Source: CAYPPG01 sp964412555
GTDB taxonomy: Bacteria; Hinthialibacterota; Hinthialibacteria; Hinthialibacterales; Hinthialibacteraceae
Direction of reading: 5' to 3'
Assembly: GCA_964412555.1 (NCBI GenBank)
Contig: CAYPPG010000007.1
Location: forward strand, 1-64,000
Length of the DNA stretch: 64,000 nt
The position numbers and the translations under genes were made by a program. The notes below the pieces were generated by a model, which had not been told where the DNA came from, did no database searches, and worked only from the letters and a program-made list of their open reading frames with translations. This document shows, in pieces, positions 27,377-36,606 of this stretch; positions within the stretch are counted from its first letter, which is position 1, and the number at the start of each line of letters is the position of its first letter.

Positions 27377-27489
27377 CACAAGGAGGAAAAAAGGAGCATA
27401 TCACCCCAATATACACAAGGTTCATAACGAATATCATACTTTTTGCTACTGCATCAGTAGATGAATCATGACATTGTAACAGGGATGTA

Positions 27490-29340
27490 TCAATCTCCAT
27501 CTTTATGTCTTGATTTTAATGCTTCGATGAGTTCAAGCAAATCCAAGATATTCACTCTCCACTCTTCGTCTTTATATATATCAGACTCGAAATAGTTTTG
27601 CCAAGTCCGATTTTGCCATTCTGAAGAGAAATAAAATAAATCCAATGCATTCACGACCCCGTCTTCATTGACATCCCCCTTCAAACGAATGGGAGTAGGA
27701 GTCGGTGTATCGTTTGGCTCCGCTTCTTGCGTTGCTGTGGGAGAAGGCGTGGATGTCGGAATCGGCGTGCTCGTGGGGGTTTCGGTAGAAATCGATGTTG
27801 GAATTTTCTTTTGAGTCGGGGTTTTCGACGGCGTCGTCGTTTTTGTCGGTGTAAATGTCGCTTGCTGGGAAGCCAAAATCGTAAATTCTAAATCGCTCGA
27901 TTGCCGGGGCGCATTCCCCACCCGAAAGAAATACCGCGTATTCTCCAGCGGCATATCGCCTCCCTCCCCTAGCACAATCGTATCGGTACGCTGACTTCTG
28001 TTGATGGTTTCTTCTTCAAATCGCCCATTCGGTAATTCACGGCGGTATTCGATCAAATGAGATAAATTCCTATTGTATTCAAAATTCACTTCAATCCTTC
28101 CTTCATCCCCGGAAGGATGCAATAAAAATTGATAAAATGAATAATACCCCACCGCCGCCCCACCCATCGTCGGTAAATCGATAGCCAGCAATTCAATGGA
28201 TTCTTCATTTGATGGTAAACTCTCAGAATCCACTTGCAAATCGATATCGGAAGTCGTCCTTAAAGAACGCACAGGAATCGCACTCAATGTGCTTCTTCCT
28301 TCATTCTCTTGATCACCGGTATTGTAATATTCCGACCGAATCCGTCTTCGGAAAGACAAATCGGATAGCGAATCCGAATACTGGCCGACACTGGACGCGC
28401 CGGTAAAATCTTCGTCGATCGCTTCCACCTTCAATTCATATTCCCCTGGCGGCAATCCCCTTAATTCATACGTCCCCCGCCCACGTTCATACGTTCCGGT
28501 AACCGTTGTTGCAACATTACTGAATGGTTCCTCGATATCCCGAACGACAACATTCACCCCGGGTAATTCTTGATTCCCCCGTTTCACGACACCCTGAATT
28601 GATCCACTCGAATTGATATGTCGATTAGTCGGATACAAATTGGAAATCGCGATTTTGTCATCAAAAGTAAGCCCCAACCTTGATGAATCATCATCGCTCG
28701 ATTGGGGATACATCATCGAAAGAAATTCATCATCCGCATTCACGAGATTGTTCGCCAAATGCCTCGAATACTGACTATGATCCAATCCGCACAAATGACC
28801 GATTTCGTGAATGACCGTCGTCAGCATATCCTCTCGATTAAAGCCGTTTTCTTCAAAAAAATATCCATTCAGAATGATCTCCACATACACCATCCGGTTA
28901 CCGCTTGTCGATGTACGGGTCAACCCTAAATAATTCTCTTTGGCTCCACTCCCCAAAATCATTTCCATAATGGAGCCGTCATCATCGAAAATGATCGGTG
29001 TAATATCAGAATCCAAGTTCCGTGTTACACGAAGATAATTATCCCCGGTTACATCCTCCGAAAGCAAATCGCTCTCCCGTTCAAACCGCATGAACGATGT
29101 CGCATCCCATCTCGCCACACTCTCCCACTCTTCAAACGCATCATCGATCATACTTCTGGCGCTAAAACTCCTCAATGTCCCGAGATCCCCCTGATCGATT
29201 TGATAAACAACGGGAAGGTTCTCTTCCTGCCAAACCACCGGCTCTCCACTCGAAACGAATAACGGTCCCCCTGCCCATATATCGGGTACTGCTAAAACGA
29301 AAAATGCAATAAGTATGCATAGGATAGATTGCCGCTTCAC
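27490..29340 (-). CDS. Secreted matrixin-like metalloprotease with C-terminal dockerin
   Basis: A 616-residue exported protein with a signal peptide ending at WAGG. The peptidase domain (about 30-235) has the extended zinc motif HEIGHLCGLDH (His178, Glu179, His182, His188) and a Met-turn in LSMMYPQ. A carboxypeptidase-regulatory-like beta domain (~240-330), a second beta domain and a Thr/Pro/Ser-rich linker (~500-550) follow. The end (GDVNEDGVVNALDLFYF and a second duplicated segment) is a type I dockerin. The linker and dockerin suggest attachment to a cohesin partner, which is not in this window. A paralogue without dockerin lies upstream. Confidence 0.88.
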   Translation of the reverse strand: MKRQSILCILIAFFVLAVPDIWAGGPLFVSSGEPVVWQEENLPVVYQIDQGDLGTLRSFSARSMIDDAFEEWESVARWDATSFMRFERESDLLSEDVTGDNYLRVTRNLDSDITPIIFDDDGSIMEMILGSGAKENYLGLTRTSTSGNRMVYVEIILNGYFFEENGFNREDMLTTVIHEIGHLCGLDHSQYSRHLANNLVNADDEFLSMMYPQSSDDDSSRLGLTFDDKIAISNLYPTNRHINSSGSIQGVVKRGNQELPGVNVVVRDIEEPFSNVATTVTGTYERGRGTYELRGLPPGEYELKVEAIDEDFTGASSVGQYSDSLSDLSFRRRIRSEYYNTGDQENEGRSTLSAIPVRSLRTTSDIDLQVDSESLPSNEESIELLAIDLPTMGGAAVGYYSFYQFLLHPSGDEGRIEVNFEYNRNLSHLIEYRRELPNGRFEEETINRSQRTDTIVLGEGGDMPLENTRYFFRVGNAPRQSSDLEFTILASQQATFTPTKTTTPSKTPTQKKIPTSISTETPTSTPIPTSTPSPTATQEAEPNDTPTPTPIRLKGDVNEDGVVNALDLFYFSSEWQNRTWQNYFESDIYKDEEWRVNILDLLELIEALKSRHKDGD

Positions 29341-29417
29341 TTTACTCCCTTATTTTTTGATGAAAGAGATTATACCTGCATAAAACAGAGAAGCACGGCA
29401 GAGGAAAAGTAAGAAAT

Positions 29418-32339
29418 TCAACGAGAGCGAACGACCATCGGAGCGAGTTCCACATCTCGCGTCGAATCCACATTCGTATACGGAATAATAACCGGATAAG
29501 GAATGGCAAGAAATCCTTCAATCGACCGAATATCATTTCCCATCACCCCAAAAGCAGCGGCATATCGGCTGGAACGTCCTCCCGTATGAATCCCTCCATA
29601 ACCATCGAACATAAAAATCCCCACACGCCGCCCCGTTGTAGCAACTGTCTCCCCCTGTTCATTTAATCCGAATAAAGGAATATCACTGATTTCCACATCG
29701 AAATCTCGAGCGATATCAAATGAAAAACCATTCGGCAATCCCCCGAAGGGATTCAAAGAATCGATATACCTTTTCAATTCCGGCGTCAACTCGATTCCTT
29801 GGAACGGGACAAACCGGATCAATCCATCTCCACTCAACACCCCCAATCCCATCCATTCCGTCCCCTCCGGATTCGGGATCAGCTCAAGATCATGATAGGA
29901 AAAAGGATTACCTCCCTGAAAAAGCGGAATATCTTCCGTGTTGATGGGAGGAACATTCCCAACAATGTGGATCATTCCAAGATTATCCAAAATATAGGCC
30001 CCAAAACCAATCAAATGTTCACTATAGATACTGTTTGTAACGGAAATCGATTCCCCCCGGTAAATTACAAAACTGACGGCTTCCGCTTGCGAAACAAACG
30101 AAGCAGGTGGACTCAGCCGATCCAGTGTTTCCAATGCCGTTCCTTCCGCATAAATTCGGCCATTCCTGTCCAATACATAAAATCCATGATTCCCCGCCGG
30201 TTCCAAATCCACCAGCGGCGCTTGAAAGATTATTTCTCCTTGCGCTCCATGCGCATATCGTTCAACTCGAACAAAATCACCTTGATAAGTACCGAAATCG
30301 ATATTGTTCAGTGGATTGTTGTCAGTATCGATTCCACCACCATTTTCCCCCCCTGTAGCGCCTAAGCGAGTGATAACAGGTGGAAACGACCCGATATTTC
30401 CCCCAATCAATATGTAAAATCCTTCCGAACCGTTTCCCTGCGGATCCACTTCACCGGAAAATTCAATATCTTGAGCAATTGGATACAATTCCCCATTGAT
30501 AATCAGTAGCGGTCCAAGAGCTTCCGGATCGTAATACCCATCATAAACTCCCGGAATTTCCACTGTTCCGTCTTCACCGCTAATCCCGATATCAAAATTA
30601 TGCACAGCCGCACTTCGGGGATACAATCCCCCGATTTCACCCAATGACACCAAACCCAAAACCGGATTCACTTCAATCGCAGTAGGCGAAGGTGGAGAAG
30701 GTAACATGGGAGTCGCAGTCATTTGAGGGGTAGGTGTTGGAGTAGAAGTAGAAATGGGAGGAACTGTTGTCAATCTCGGCGTAGGCGTAGGAATTGGCAT
30801 CGACGTTGTAATCGGTGTTGAAGTTCGCAAGGGTGTCGGGGTTGTAATCGGTAACTCTTGTGTCACAAGACGAAACGGCATTTCCCTGGGAGCACGATTC
30901 CGGATGGCAACGAAATAACGCCCCTCCTCCAACGGCACGTCCCCCCCTAAACCGAATCGAACCTGCGCTGGCCCATTACTTACCGAAACGGCGGCAATTT
31001 CATGATACAATACCTTTCGCTCTCGCCGAACAATCACATCATAATTTGTCCCCGTCACTGAATCGGGGATCACCGTAAGCGCTACGGATCGTTCCCTACC
31101 CGTCAAATCCAATATATATTGAAAAAGATAATCAAACTCGCTTTGTGTTGTTTCAGCCGCCGGAACAGCCCCCATGACGGCCGAATTCAAGGCAAGCAAA
31201 ACAGTGTCCAACTCGTCATTGGTTGTCACTTCCGTCCCCGCATCGATCTCGATTCCGGAAATCATTCGTCCTGCAAAGATTCGAATCGGTGACCATTGAC
31301 TCCGGCTGTTCAATGGATTGTTCTCCCGATGATAAAATCGGGATTGAATTGGATTCCGAAAGGACTGGCCGCTGTAATAATTCGCATATTGCCCAACGGA
31401 TGACGATCCCCGAAATAAAGGATCGATTGGCTCTATCCCTAATTGATAATTACCAGTGGGAATTCCATGCAATTCGAACGTCCCCCTCCCACGCTCATAG
31501 GTTCCGCTGACCGCCGAATAGATTTCATTGGTCAACGAATCAACCCGCCTGGCAACAATGTTGACTCCCGGTATTTCTTCTTCCTCCCGGCGCACGACAC
31601 CTCGTATGCCTCCAGTCCGAAACGCCACTGAAGAATCAGGATACAAAGATGAAACCGCTAATCGGTCGTCTCCCACAAGTCCAACCCGAAACGATTCATC
31701 ATCTGTTTTCATCGGAAACATCTGTGGAACATAAACATCATTCGCCCCCACATAATCCCATGCCACATGCCGAAGAATTTGCGTATGATCCAATCCGATG
31801 AAATGTCCCAATTCATGTAAAATCGTCGCGTAAAATTCCGTCTCATCGACTTGATTTTCTTGAATATACAACCCATTGAATGTTGCATAGGCATTGACAA
31901 TGGAACTATTCTCATAGGATACATTCAAAATCGCGGAAAATCCCAAATAATCATGTTCTGCGCCTTGACCATTCAAAGCGCGCGTAATCGCTCCATCATC
32001 ATCGAAAACAATCGGATTCAAATTTCGCACATTCGGATTCAAATAAAAGTAATAATTTGTTCCATTGACATCGACGGGGAGAGATTCACCTTCCTCGAAT
32101 TGAATCGATGTCCCTCTGACATTTTGCCATTCCTGAAACGCTCGCTGGACTAAATTCAACGCTTCCTGGTGAGAAATCGTCGCAAGATTCCCTTGATCGA
32201 CATGATAAACAACCGGCTGATTTTTCGGCCACAGAACAGCCTTCCCCTCCGACACACGAATGGGTCCCGAGCTGTAACCTTGAACAGCCAGCATAAGGAA
32301 TGCAAACAGAAAGCATTCTACTTCGTAAATTCTTTTCAT
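29418..32339 (-). CDS. Secreted matrixin-like metalloprotease with long repeat C-terminus
   Basis: This 973-residue paralogue shares the first ~480 residues with its neighbour: signal peptide, zinc motif HELGHFIGLDH (His175, Glu176, His179, His185), Met-turn (VPQMFPM) and the regulatory-like beta domain. A Thr/Pro-rich linker follows, and instead of a dockerin the C-terminal ~400 residues carry propeller-like repeats (YVLDRNGRIYAEG, YILDNLGMIHIVG, GIFMFDGYGGIHTGG). I know this last motif as a repeat of exported proteins in candidate-phylum genomes; that is from memory. The target substrate is unknown. Confidence 0.85.
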   Translation of the reverse strand: MKRIYEVECFLFAFLMLAVQGYSSGPIRVSEGKAVLWPKNQPVVYHVDQGNLATISHQEALNLVQRAFQEWQNVRGTSIQFEEGESLPVDVNGTNYYFYLNPNVRNLNPIVFDDDGAITRALNGQGAEHDYLGFSAILNVSYENSSIVNAYATFNGLYIQENQVDETEFYATILHELGHFIGLDHTQILRHVAWDYVGANDVYVPQMFPMKTDDESFRVGLVGDDRLAVSSLYPDSSVAFRTGGIRGVVRREEEEIPGVNIVARRVDSLTNEIYSAVSGTYERGRGTFELHGIPTGNYQLGIEPIDPLFRGSSSVGQYANYYSGQSFRNPIQSRFYHRENNPLNSRSQWSPIRIFAGRMISGIEIDAGTEVTTNDELDTVLLALNSAVMGAVPAAETTQSEFDYLFQYILDLTGRERSVALTVIPDSVTGTNYDVIVRRERKVLYHEIAAVSVSNGPAQVRFGLGGDVPLEEGRYFVAIRNRAPREMPFRLVTQELPITTPTPLRTSTPITTSMPIPTPTPRLTTVPPISTSTPTPTPQMTATPMLPSPPSPTAIEVNPVLGLVSLGEIGGLYPRSAAVHNFDIGISGEDGTVEIPGVYDGYYDPEALGPLLIINGELYPIAQDIEFSGEVDPQGNGSEGFYILIGGNIGSFPPVITRLGATGGENGGGIDTDNNPLNNIDFGTYQGDFVRVERYAHGAQGEIIFQAPLVDLEPAGNHGFYVLDRNGRIYAEGTALETLDRLSPPASFVSQAEAVSFVIYRGESISVTNSIYSEHLIGFGAYILDNLGMIHIVGNVPPINTEDIPLFQGGNPFSYHDLELIPNPEGTEWMGLGVLSGDGLIRFVPFQGIELTPELKRYIDSLNPFGGLPNGFSFDIARDFDVEISDIPLFGLNEQGETVATTGRRVGIFMFDGYGGIHTGGRSSRYAAAFGVMGNDIRSIEGFLAIPYPVIIPYTNVDSTRDVELAPMVVRSR

Positions 32340-32745
32340 CTAACTAACAGCTATAAATCTTCGCTTTATCATTATGATCTGTAACAACATTATATACTAA
32401 CGATTCACATTTGCCTATCGTTTTTTACCAAAACGAGTTAAGTTTACTCCGATAATCCCATTCTATTATCGGTAAGATTATACAAAATTTTACATTATTC
32501 TAGAAGTGATTGGAATCATTACACTTCAGGAATACGCTCCCCTGACAATCAAGAGTCAAATCCTGCAAATCCTTGTATCTCAGACATCCGGATTCAGTCT
32601 TTTTTACAACGCGCAAGCCAATTTACTGAATTTCAGAGAATTGACTGAATGATCCCAAATGTGAAAATGAGATTCTTGATAAAAAAGCATTTCCGGCTAT
32701 CATCCTTTCTTTGTGAAAGAATTCTGCTTACCACCAAATGAATGA
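32340..32745. other. Gene-free region before the tRNA pair
   Basis: In these ~400 bases I see an inverted repeat CCGATAAT-N8-ATTATCGG at 32449-32472 with no U-run behind it. A possible promoter lies just before the first tRNA: TTGATA at 32676, 16 bp, TATCAT at 32698. No coding frame looks convincing. Confidence 0.4.
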
Positions 32746-32832
32746 GGAGGGGTGGCCGAGCGGTTGAAGGCACCGGTCTTGAAAACCGGCGTGCGTGTGA
32801 GCGTACCGTGGGTTCGAATCCCACCCCCTCCG
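32746..32832 (+). tRNA. tRNA-Ser(TGA)
   Basis: This is an 87-base class II tRNA. The acceptor stem is GGAGGGG/CCCCTCC with discriminator G, the anticodon loop TCTTGAAAA has anticodon TGA, and there is a long variable arm GCGTGCGTGTGAGCGTACC. The T loop is TTCGAAT. CCA is not encoded. A second serine tRNA with an almost identical backbone follows 167 bases later. Confidence 0.95.
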
Positions 32833-32999
32833 AAAATCTTTGAAATAAGACTTTTCTTTCCGAGAATTCGATTATATAATAATCCGTGTATTGCCTTCTA
32901 CTCGAAGTGAATACAAAGTTGGTGCAGAGTTATAAACAAATCTGGCTTGTACCAACAAGAACCGGTATTCCATAACCGGTTTGCTCTCAGAAATAAAGT

Positions 33000-33086
33000 G
33001 GAGGGGTGGCCGAGCGGCTGAAGGCACCGGTTTGCTAAACCGGCATACGTGAAAGCGTATCGTGGGTTCGAATCCCACCCCCTCCG
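33000..33086 (+). tRNA. tRNA-Ser(GCT)
   Basis: An 87-base class II tRNA with the same acceptor and T arms as the neighbour, anticodon GCT in the loop TTTGCTAAA, and a long variable arm. The near identity outside the anticodon stem suggests a local duplication. Confidence 0.95.
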
Positions 33087-33173
33087 TTTCCTCTATTTTC
33101 CTCGATACTATTTCTCAACTCATATTGTTGGCTATGATGTAGTGCATATCCTGTATGAAAATGAAATTCGGTC

Positions 33174-34043
33174 ATGATAACCAAATTGTTTAAAATTATG
33201 CTGTATCTCATTCTTGTTCCTCTATTCTTTTATCTGTTTTTCCGCTGGTTTGAACGAGCCAACGTATGGATTCCCACCCGCGGATTCATAGCCGATCCTA
33301 CCGCAGTGGATATTGATTACGAAGAGGTATTTTTCGAAACAGAAGACAATATTCGCCTGCATGGGTGGTACGTTCCTGCCAAAGAACCGGTTGCATCCCT
33401 CCTTTTCTGTCACGGCAACGGTGGGAACATCAGTTATCGAATAGACAGTTTAAAGCAATTTCATTCGATTCACTTAAATACATTCATTTTCGACTACCGG
33501 GGTTACGGCAAAAGCGAAGGCCGTCTGTCCGAAGCGGGAACCTATCTTGACGCGCAGGCAGCTTTTCAGTGGCTGGAAAATCACACTCCTCAACTCCCTT
33601 TGGTTATCTTTGGACGTTCCCTTGGCGCAGCCATTGCAATCGATGTGGCAACGAAAACCAACGCCAGTGCATTGATTTGTGAAAGCGCTTTCACTTCTGT
33701 ACCCGCCATAGGCAGAGAACTTTTTCCCTTCCTCCCTGTTCGTCTGTTATGCACGATTCACTACGACGCTTTATCGAAAATCAAAACAGTGGTTATTCCG
33801 GTTCTGATCATTCATAGCCCCACAGATGAAATTATCCCCTTTCATCACAGCCGTGAACTCTATGAAGCTGTATCAAGACCAAAACAATTTCTTGAAATTC
33901 AAGGGGGGCACAACGACGGCTTTCTCCTCTCCGAAACCGAGTATCTTGCATCGATCACTTCTTTTCTTAATGAACATCTCCCGTCTCCAAAAAAGCAAGA
34001 ATCAGAGAAAAATCCAGATGAAACTTCTCTCATTTTAAAATAA
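33174..34043 (+). CDS. Membrane-anchored alpha/beta hydrolase, BEM46/ABHD13-like
   Basis: A 289-residue protein with an N-terminal membrane anchor (residues ~8-25) and an alpha/beta hydrolase domain. The oxyanion segment is FCHGNGGN, the following strand has FDYRGYGKSEG, and the nucleophile elbow is FGRSLGAA. The acid is in HSPTDEIIP and the base in GGHNDGF, so the triad is complete. The fold and motifs match the BEM46-like hydrolases of unknown substrate. It begins 88 bases after tRNA-Ser(GCT), and the next gene follows after 30 bases. Confidence 0.85.
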   Translation: MITKLFKIMLYLILVPLFFYLFFRWFERANVWIPTRGFIADPTAVDIDYEEVFFETEDNIRLHGWYVPAKEPVASLLFCHGNGGNISYRIDSLKQFHSIHLNTFIFDYRGYGKSEGRLSEAGTYLDAQAAFQWLENHTPQLPLVIFGRSLGAAIAIDVATKTNASALICESAFTSVPAIGRELFPFLPVRLLCTIHYDALSKIKTVVIPVLIIHSPTDEIIPFHHSRELYEAVSRPKQFLEIQGGHNDGFLLSETEYLASITSFLNEHLPSPKKQESEKNPDETSLILK

Positions 34044-34073
34044 ATACAAGAATTTCCCCTAAGGGAATTAGAG

Positions 34074-35042
34074 ATGATAGTTTTTCAAAACGAAGAAAAA
34101 ACGGACTGGACAATGATCCATAACCAACAACATCATTTCCCCAAAGGATTGATATCCGTTGTTCAAACACCATTCTCCTCAGATGGAAGAATCGATTTTT
34201 GTTCTCTTGAACGACTCTTGGAAGATGTTCTTCAAGCAGGAACACACGGCATACTTGCCCCCGTTGTCGCCAGCGAAGTGGCGTATCTAAGCGTTTCAGA
34301 ACGTTTCACCCTTGTAAAAAGAATCGCGAATATTGTGAATCATAGAGTTCCATTTCTTGTCGGAGCCTCATCTTCATCCATACAGGAAGTCCAATCGTTT
34401 GCCCAACAGGCACAAGAGGTGAACGCCGACGGATACCTCGTGGCGATACCGGATACACTTTACCAATCCCTGCAGCAGGCCATCCCTTTTTGTCAAAAAA
34501 TCGCCGGATCGTACAGTCTTCCTTTTCTCATTCAAGATCTGCGGTGGAATGAATACGGATTACCGTTGTCCATCATCGAAGACTTGTGGACAACCATTCC
34601 GACCCTCGCAGGTTTCAAAATCGAAACGGTCCCTGCCGGTCCCAAGTATACACAAATCAGGGAGAAACTCGGTGAACAAGCCTTTTTGTGCGGCGGGTGG
34701 GCGATTCCCCAACTCATCGAATCTCTGGACAGGGGAGTCGATGCGATGATCCCTGAAAGTTCCATGATTCGCGTTTACAAAGAAATTCTCCGACTACACC
34801 ATGAGGGAAATCGGAATAATGCAATCGCACTTTTCCATCGTCTGCTGCCTGTGCTATCCTTCGCCAATCAGGAACTCACAATTTCGATCGCCTTCTTCAA
34901 ACGCTTACTTATCCGTAAAGGAATCTTTGAATCCGATACTCTTCGCTGCCCAAATTTCCAATGGGATCGTTACAATCAACGAATTGCCGACGAATTGATC
35001 GATCATTATCTGCATCTCGAAGAACAAGTGATCCAAGAGTGA
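34074..35042 (+). CDS. DapA/NAL-superfamily aldolase-like protein
   Basis: This 322-residue protein has the TIM-barrel pattern of dihydrodipicolinate synthase and N-acetylneuraminate lyase. The Schiff-base lysine is in LAGFKIETVPAG. The catalytic tyrosine of DapA, normally in a motif like YNxP on the preceding strand, is replaced: the segment reads LPFLIQDLRWNEYG. The usual GxxGE loop reads APVVASEVAYLS. It is therefore unlikely to be the housekeeping lysine enzyme and more likely acts on another 2-oxo acid. Nearby carbohydrate genes would fit a sugar-acid role, which is inference. Confidence 0.75.
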   Translation: MIVFQNEEKTDWTMIHNQQHHFPKGLISVVQTPFSSDGRIDFCSLERLLEDVLQAGTHGILAPVVASEVAYLSVSERFTLVKRIANIVNHRVPFLVGASSSSIQEVQSFAQQAQEVNADGYLVAIPDTLYQSLQQAIPFCQKIAGSYSLPFLIQDLRWNEYGLPLSIIEDLWTTIPTLAGFKIETVPAGPKYTQIREKLGEQAFLCGGWAIPQLIESLDRGVDAMIPESSMIRVYKEILRLHHEGNRNNAIALFHRLLPVLSFANQELTISIAFFKRLLIRKGIFESDTLRCPNFQWDRYNQRIADELIDHYLHLEEQVIQE

Positions 35043-35100
35043 AAAGAACAAAAACAATACTTCATACCGTAAGGGATGTCGTATATCTTAGCTTTATAAA

Positions 35101-36510
35101 TCATTCCATATGATAAAGATATTGTGCCAGCATCCTGGTATGATGAACGAAAGTACGTGGATTGATGATCCGCCGGGTAGTATCGTCATCCCCCCAATAC
35201 CGCAAACGGCCGTTTTCCACCCATGCTCCGCGTTCGTCCATGGAATCGATGATTTCTTGAACTCTCTCCGGAGAAGGCTTTGGAATGGATTTTTTATATT
35301 CTTTCGGTGACCAAAGCGTGCTTGATAATGAATCATACCGTCTTTCAATACGATCCAACATTGAACTCACTTTAAATCCATAGTGAGTGGGCAAATCCGC
35401 ATCGCTGTATGTCAGTTGATAATCCTTGGTGAAATAGAGCGGCTTATTGGTTTTCAACTCGTAAAAGCGTGCCAACCCCCCATCGGGCAAGAGAGACCGT
35501 TTATAATAAGCCAAAGCCTTGGGAATCGGCTTTAAATATTTTTTCTCCCCGGTGATTTCATACAGGTCCATCAGCGTCATCATTACCCCTTGCGACTCGC
35601 CCCCGGTGATAGAGGCCGGTTCGAATTTGCGCGCCCAAGCGGGGTGCATATCGAAGTCATACTGCTGCGCCCACCCAGGTTGAGGCTCCGGCATTTGAGC
35701 AAGGATTAAAAAGTCGCCTCCCCGTTTGGCCGCCTTCATGTACTGATCGTCGTTGTAGATGCGATAAGCCAAAACCAATGTCTCGATCACATCGCTCATC
35801 AATCGGTCATTGAGAGTATAAAGCCGCCAATGTTCCTTGATCCGTGTATCTTCACCCTCCTTGCGGTAACTCGCCTTTTTCACGGGATACTGATCAGGAT
35901 CAACCGGTTCATTATACACATGTGGCCAGGCGCCGTTGGGAAATTGGGCTTTCAGCAAACTGTCCAATCCGTACATGACCGCTTCGTGGATTTTCTTTTC
36001 GTTGAAATCACTCGCCTGGTCAAAGCGCATTAGAAACCGTAAAGCGGATTGTGTCATATCATCATCGAGAGTTGTGGTATTTCGTGCTCTCTTCGTGGGT
36101 GGACCGTCGGTGCGATAGGCAAAGCGTTTTCGGTCTTCCGGATCGAATTCAATTCTATTGTACCAGCCGCCGGAATGCAATTGTCCCCGGACTAACGCCA
36201 TGGCAGTTTCTTTGGCTTTGGCTAAATAGTACTCCTCGCCGGTCAATTCGTATAATTCCACCAATCCTTCACCGACATAGGGAGTCGCGGGCGGTTGCAA
36301 CCAGGCAGTAGTGTCTCCGACTTTCCCTTCCCCTTCCCGTTTCGAGAGATCAGCGCTGTACCGCCAAACATACCCGCCCTGCACGGATACCGTTTCGCTG
36401 AAAAACTCGACCGCTTTGTGCAAAGCCGCTTCTGTTTGCTCACGGGTAGGATTGGCGTCTGCAGTGAACAAGTTCGACAACGAAAAGACAACCATGAGAC
36501 ATGCAATCAT
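35101..36510 (-). CDS. Exported PL10-like pectate lyase
   Basis: A ~469-residue protein with a signal peptide (MIACLMVVFSLSNLF region, cleavage near TADA) and an alpha/alpha-barrel type lyase domain resembling polysaccharide lyase family 10. Family-like features include LDDDMTQSALRFLMRF, AQFPNGAWPHVYNEP and the aromatic/Arg-rich segments near GGWYNRIEF. It would cleave polygalacturonate in the periplasm or outside. The first ATG in frame is at 36510; GTG codons upstream are possible. It follows the DUF4091 gene on the same strand with a hairpin repeat between them. Confidence 0.7.
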   Translation of the reverse strand: MIACLMVVFSLSNLFTADANPTREQTEAALHKAVEFFSETVSVQGGYVWRYSADLSKREGEGKVGDTTAWLQPPATPYVGEGLVELYELTGEEYYLAKAKETAMALVRGQLHSGGWYNRIEFDPEDRKRFAYRTDGPPTKRARNTTTLDDDMTQSALRFLMRFDQASDFNEKKIHEAVMYGLDSLLKAQFPNGAWPHVYNEPVDPDQYPVKKASYRKEGEDTRIKEHWRLYTLNDRLMSDVIETLVLAYRIYNDDQYMKAAKRGGDFLILAQMPEPQPGWAQQYDFDMHPAWARKFEPASITGGESQGVMMTLMDLYEITGEKKYLKPIPKALAYYKRSLLPDGGLARFYELKTNKPLYFTKDYQLTYSDADLPTHYGFKVSSMLDRIERRYDSLSSTLWSPKEYKKSIPKPSPERVQEIIDSMDERGAWVENGRLRYWGDDDTTRRIINPRTFVHHTRMLAQYLYHME

Positions 36511-36584
36511 GAACCGTAATATCACCACTTGAATAAACCTCCCTATATATGTTATTTACGAACGTTGAGCACGATTGTCGGAGC

Positions 36585-36601
36585 GCAGGCATCTTGCCTG
36601 C
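36585..36601. repeat. REP-like hairpin, diverged type A
   Basis: GCAGGCA-TCT-TGCCTGC is a perfect 7-bp hairpin. With the preceding GGAGC it aligns with the reverse complement of the type A element seen at 5546, 41772 and 61565. Confidence 0.7.
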
Positions 36602-36606
36602 ACGAA

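Noticed and set aside
32633..33078. Small minus-strand frames beginning MGFEPT
   Set aside because: They are translations of the two tRNA-Ser genes, a known false-gene pattern.
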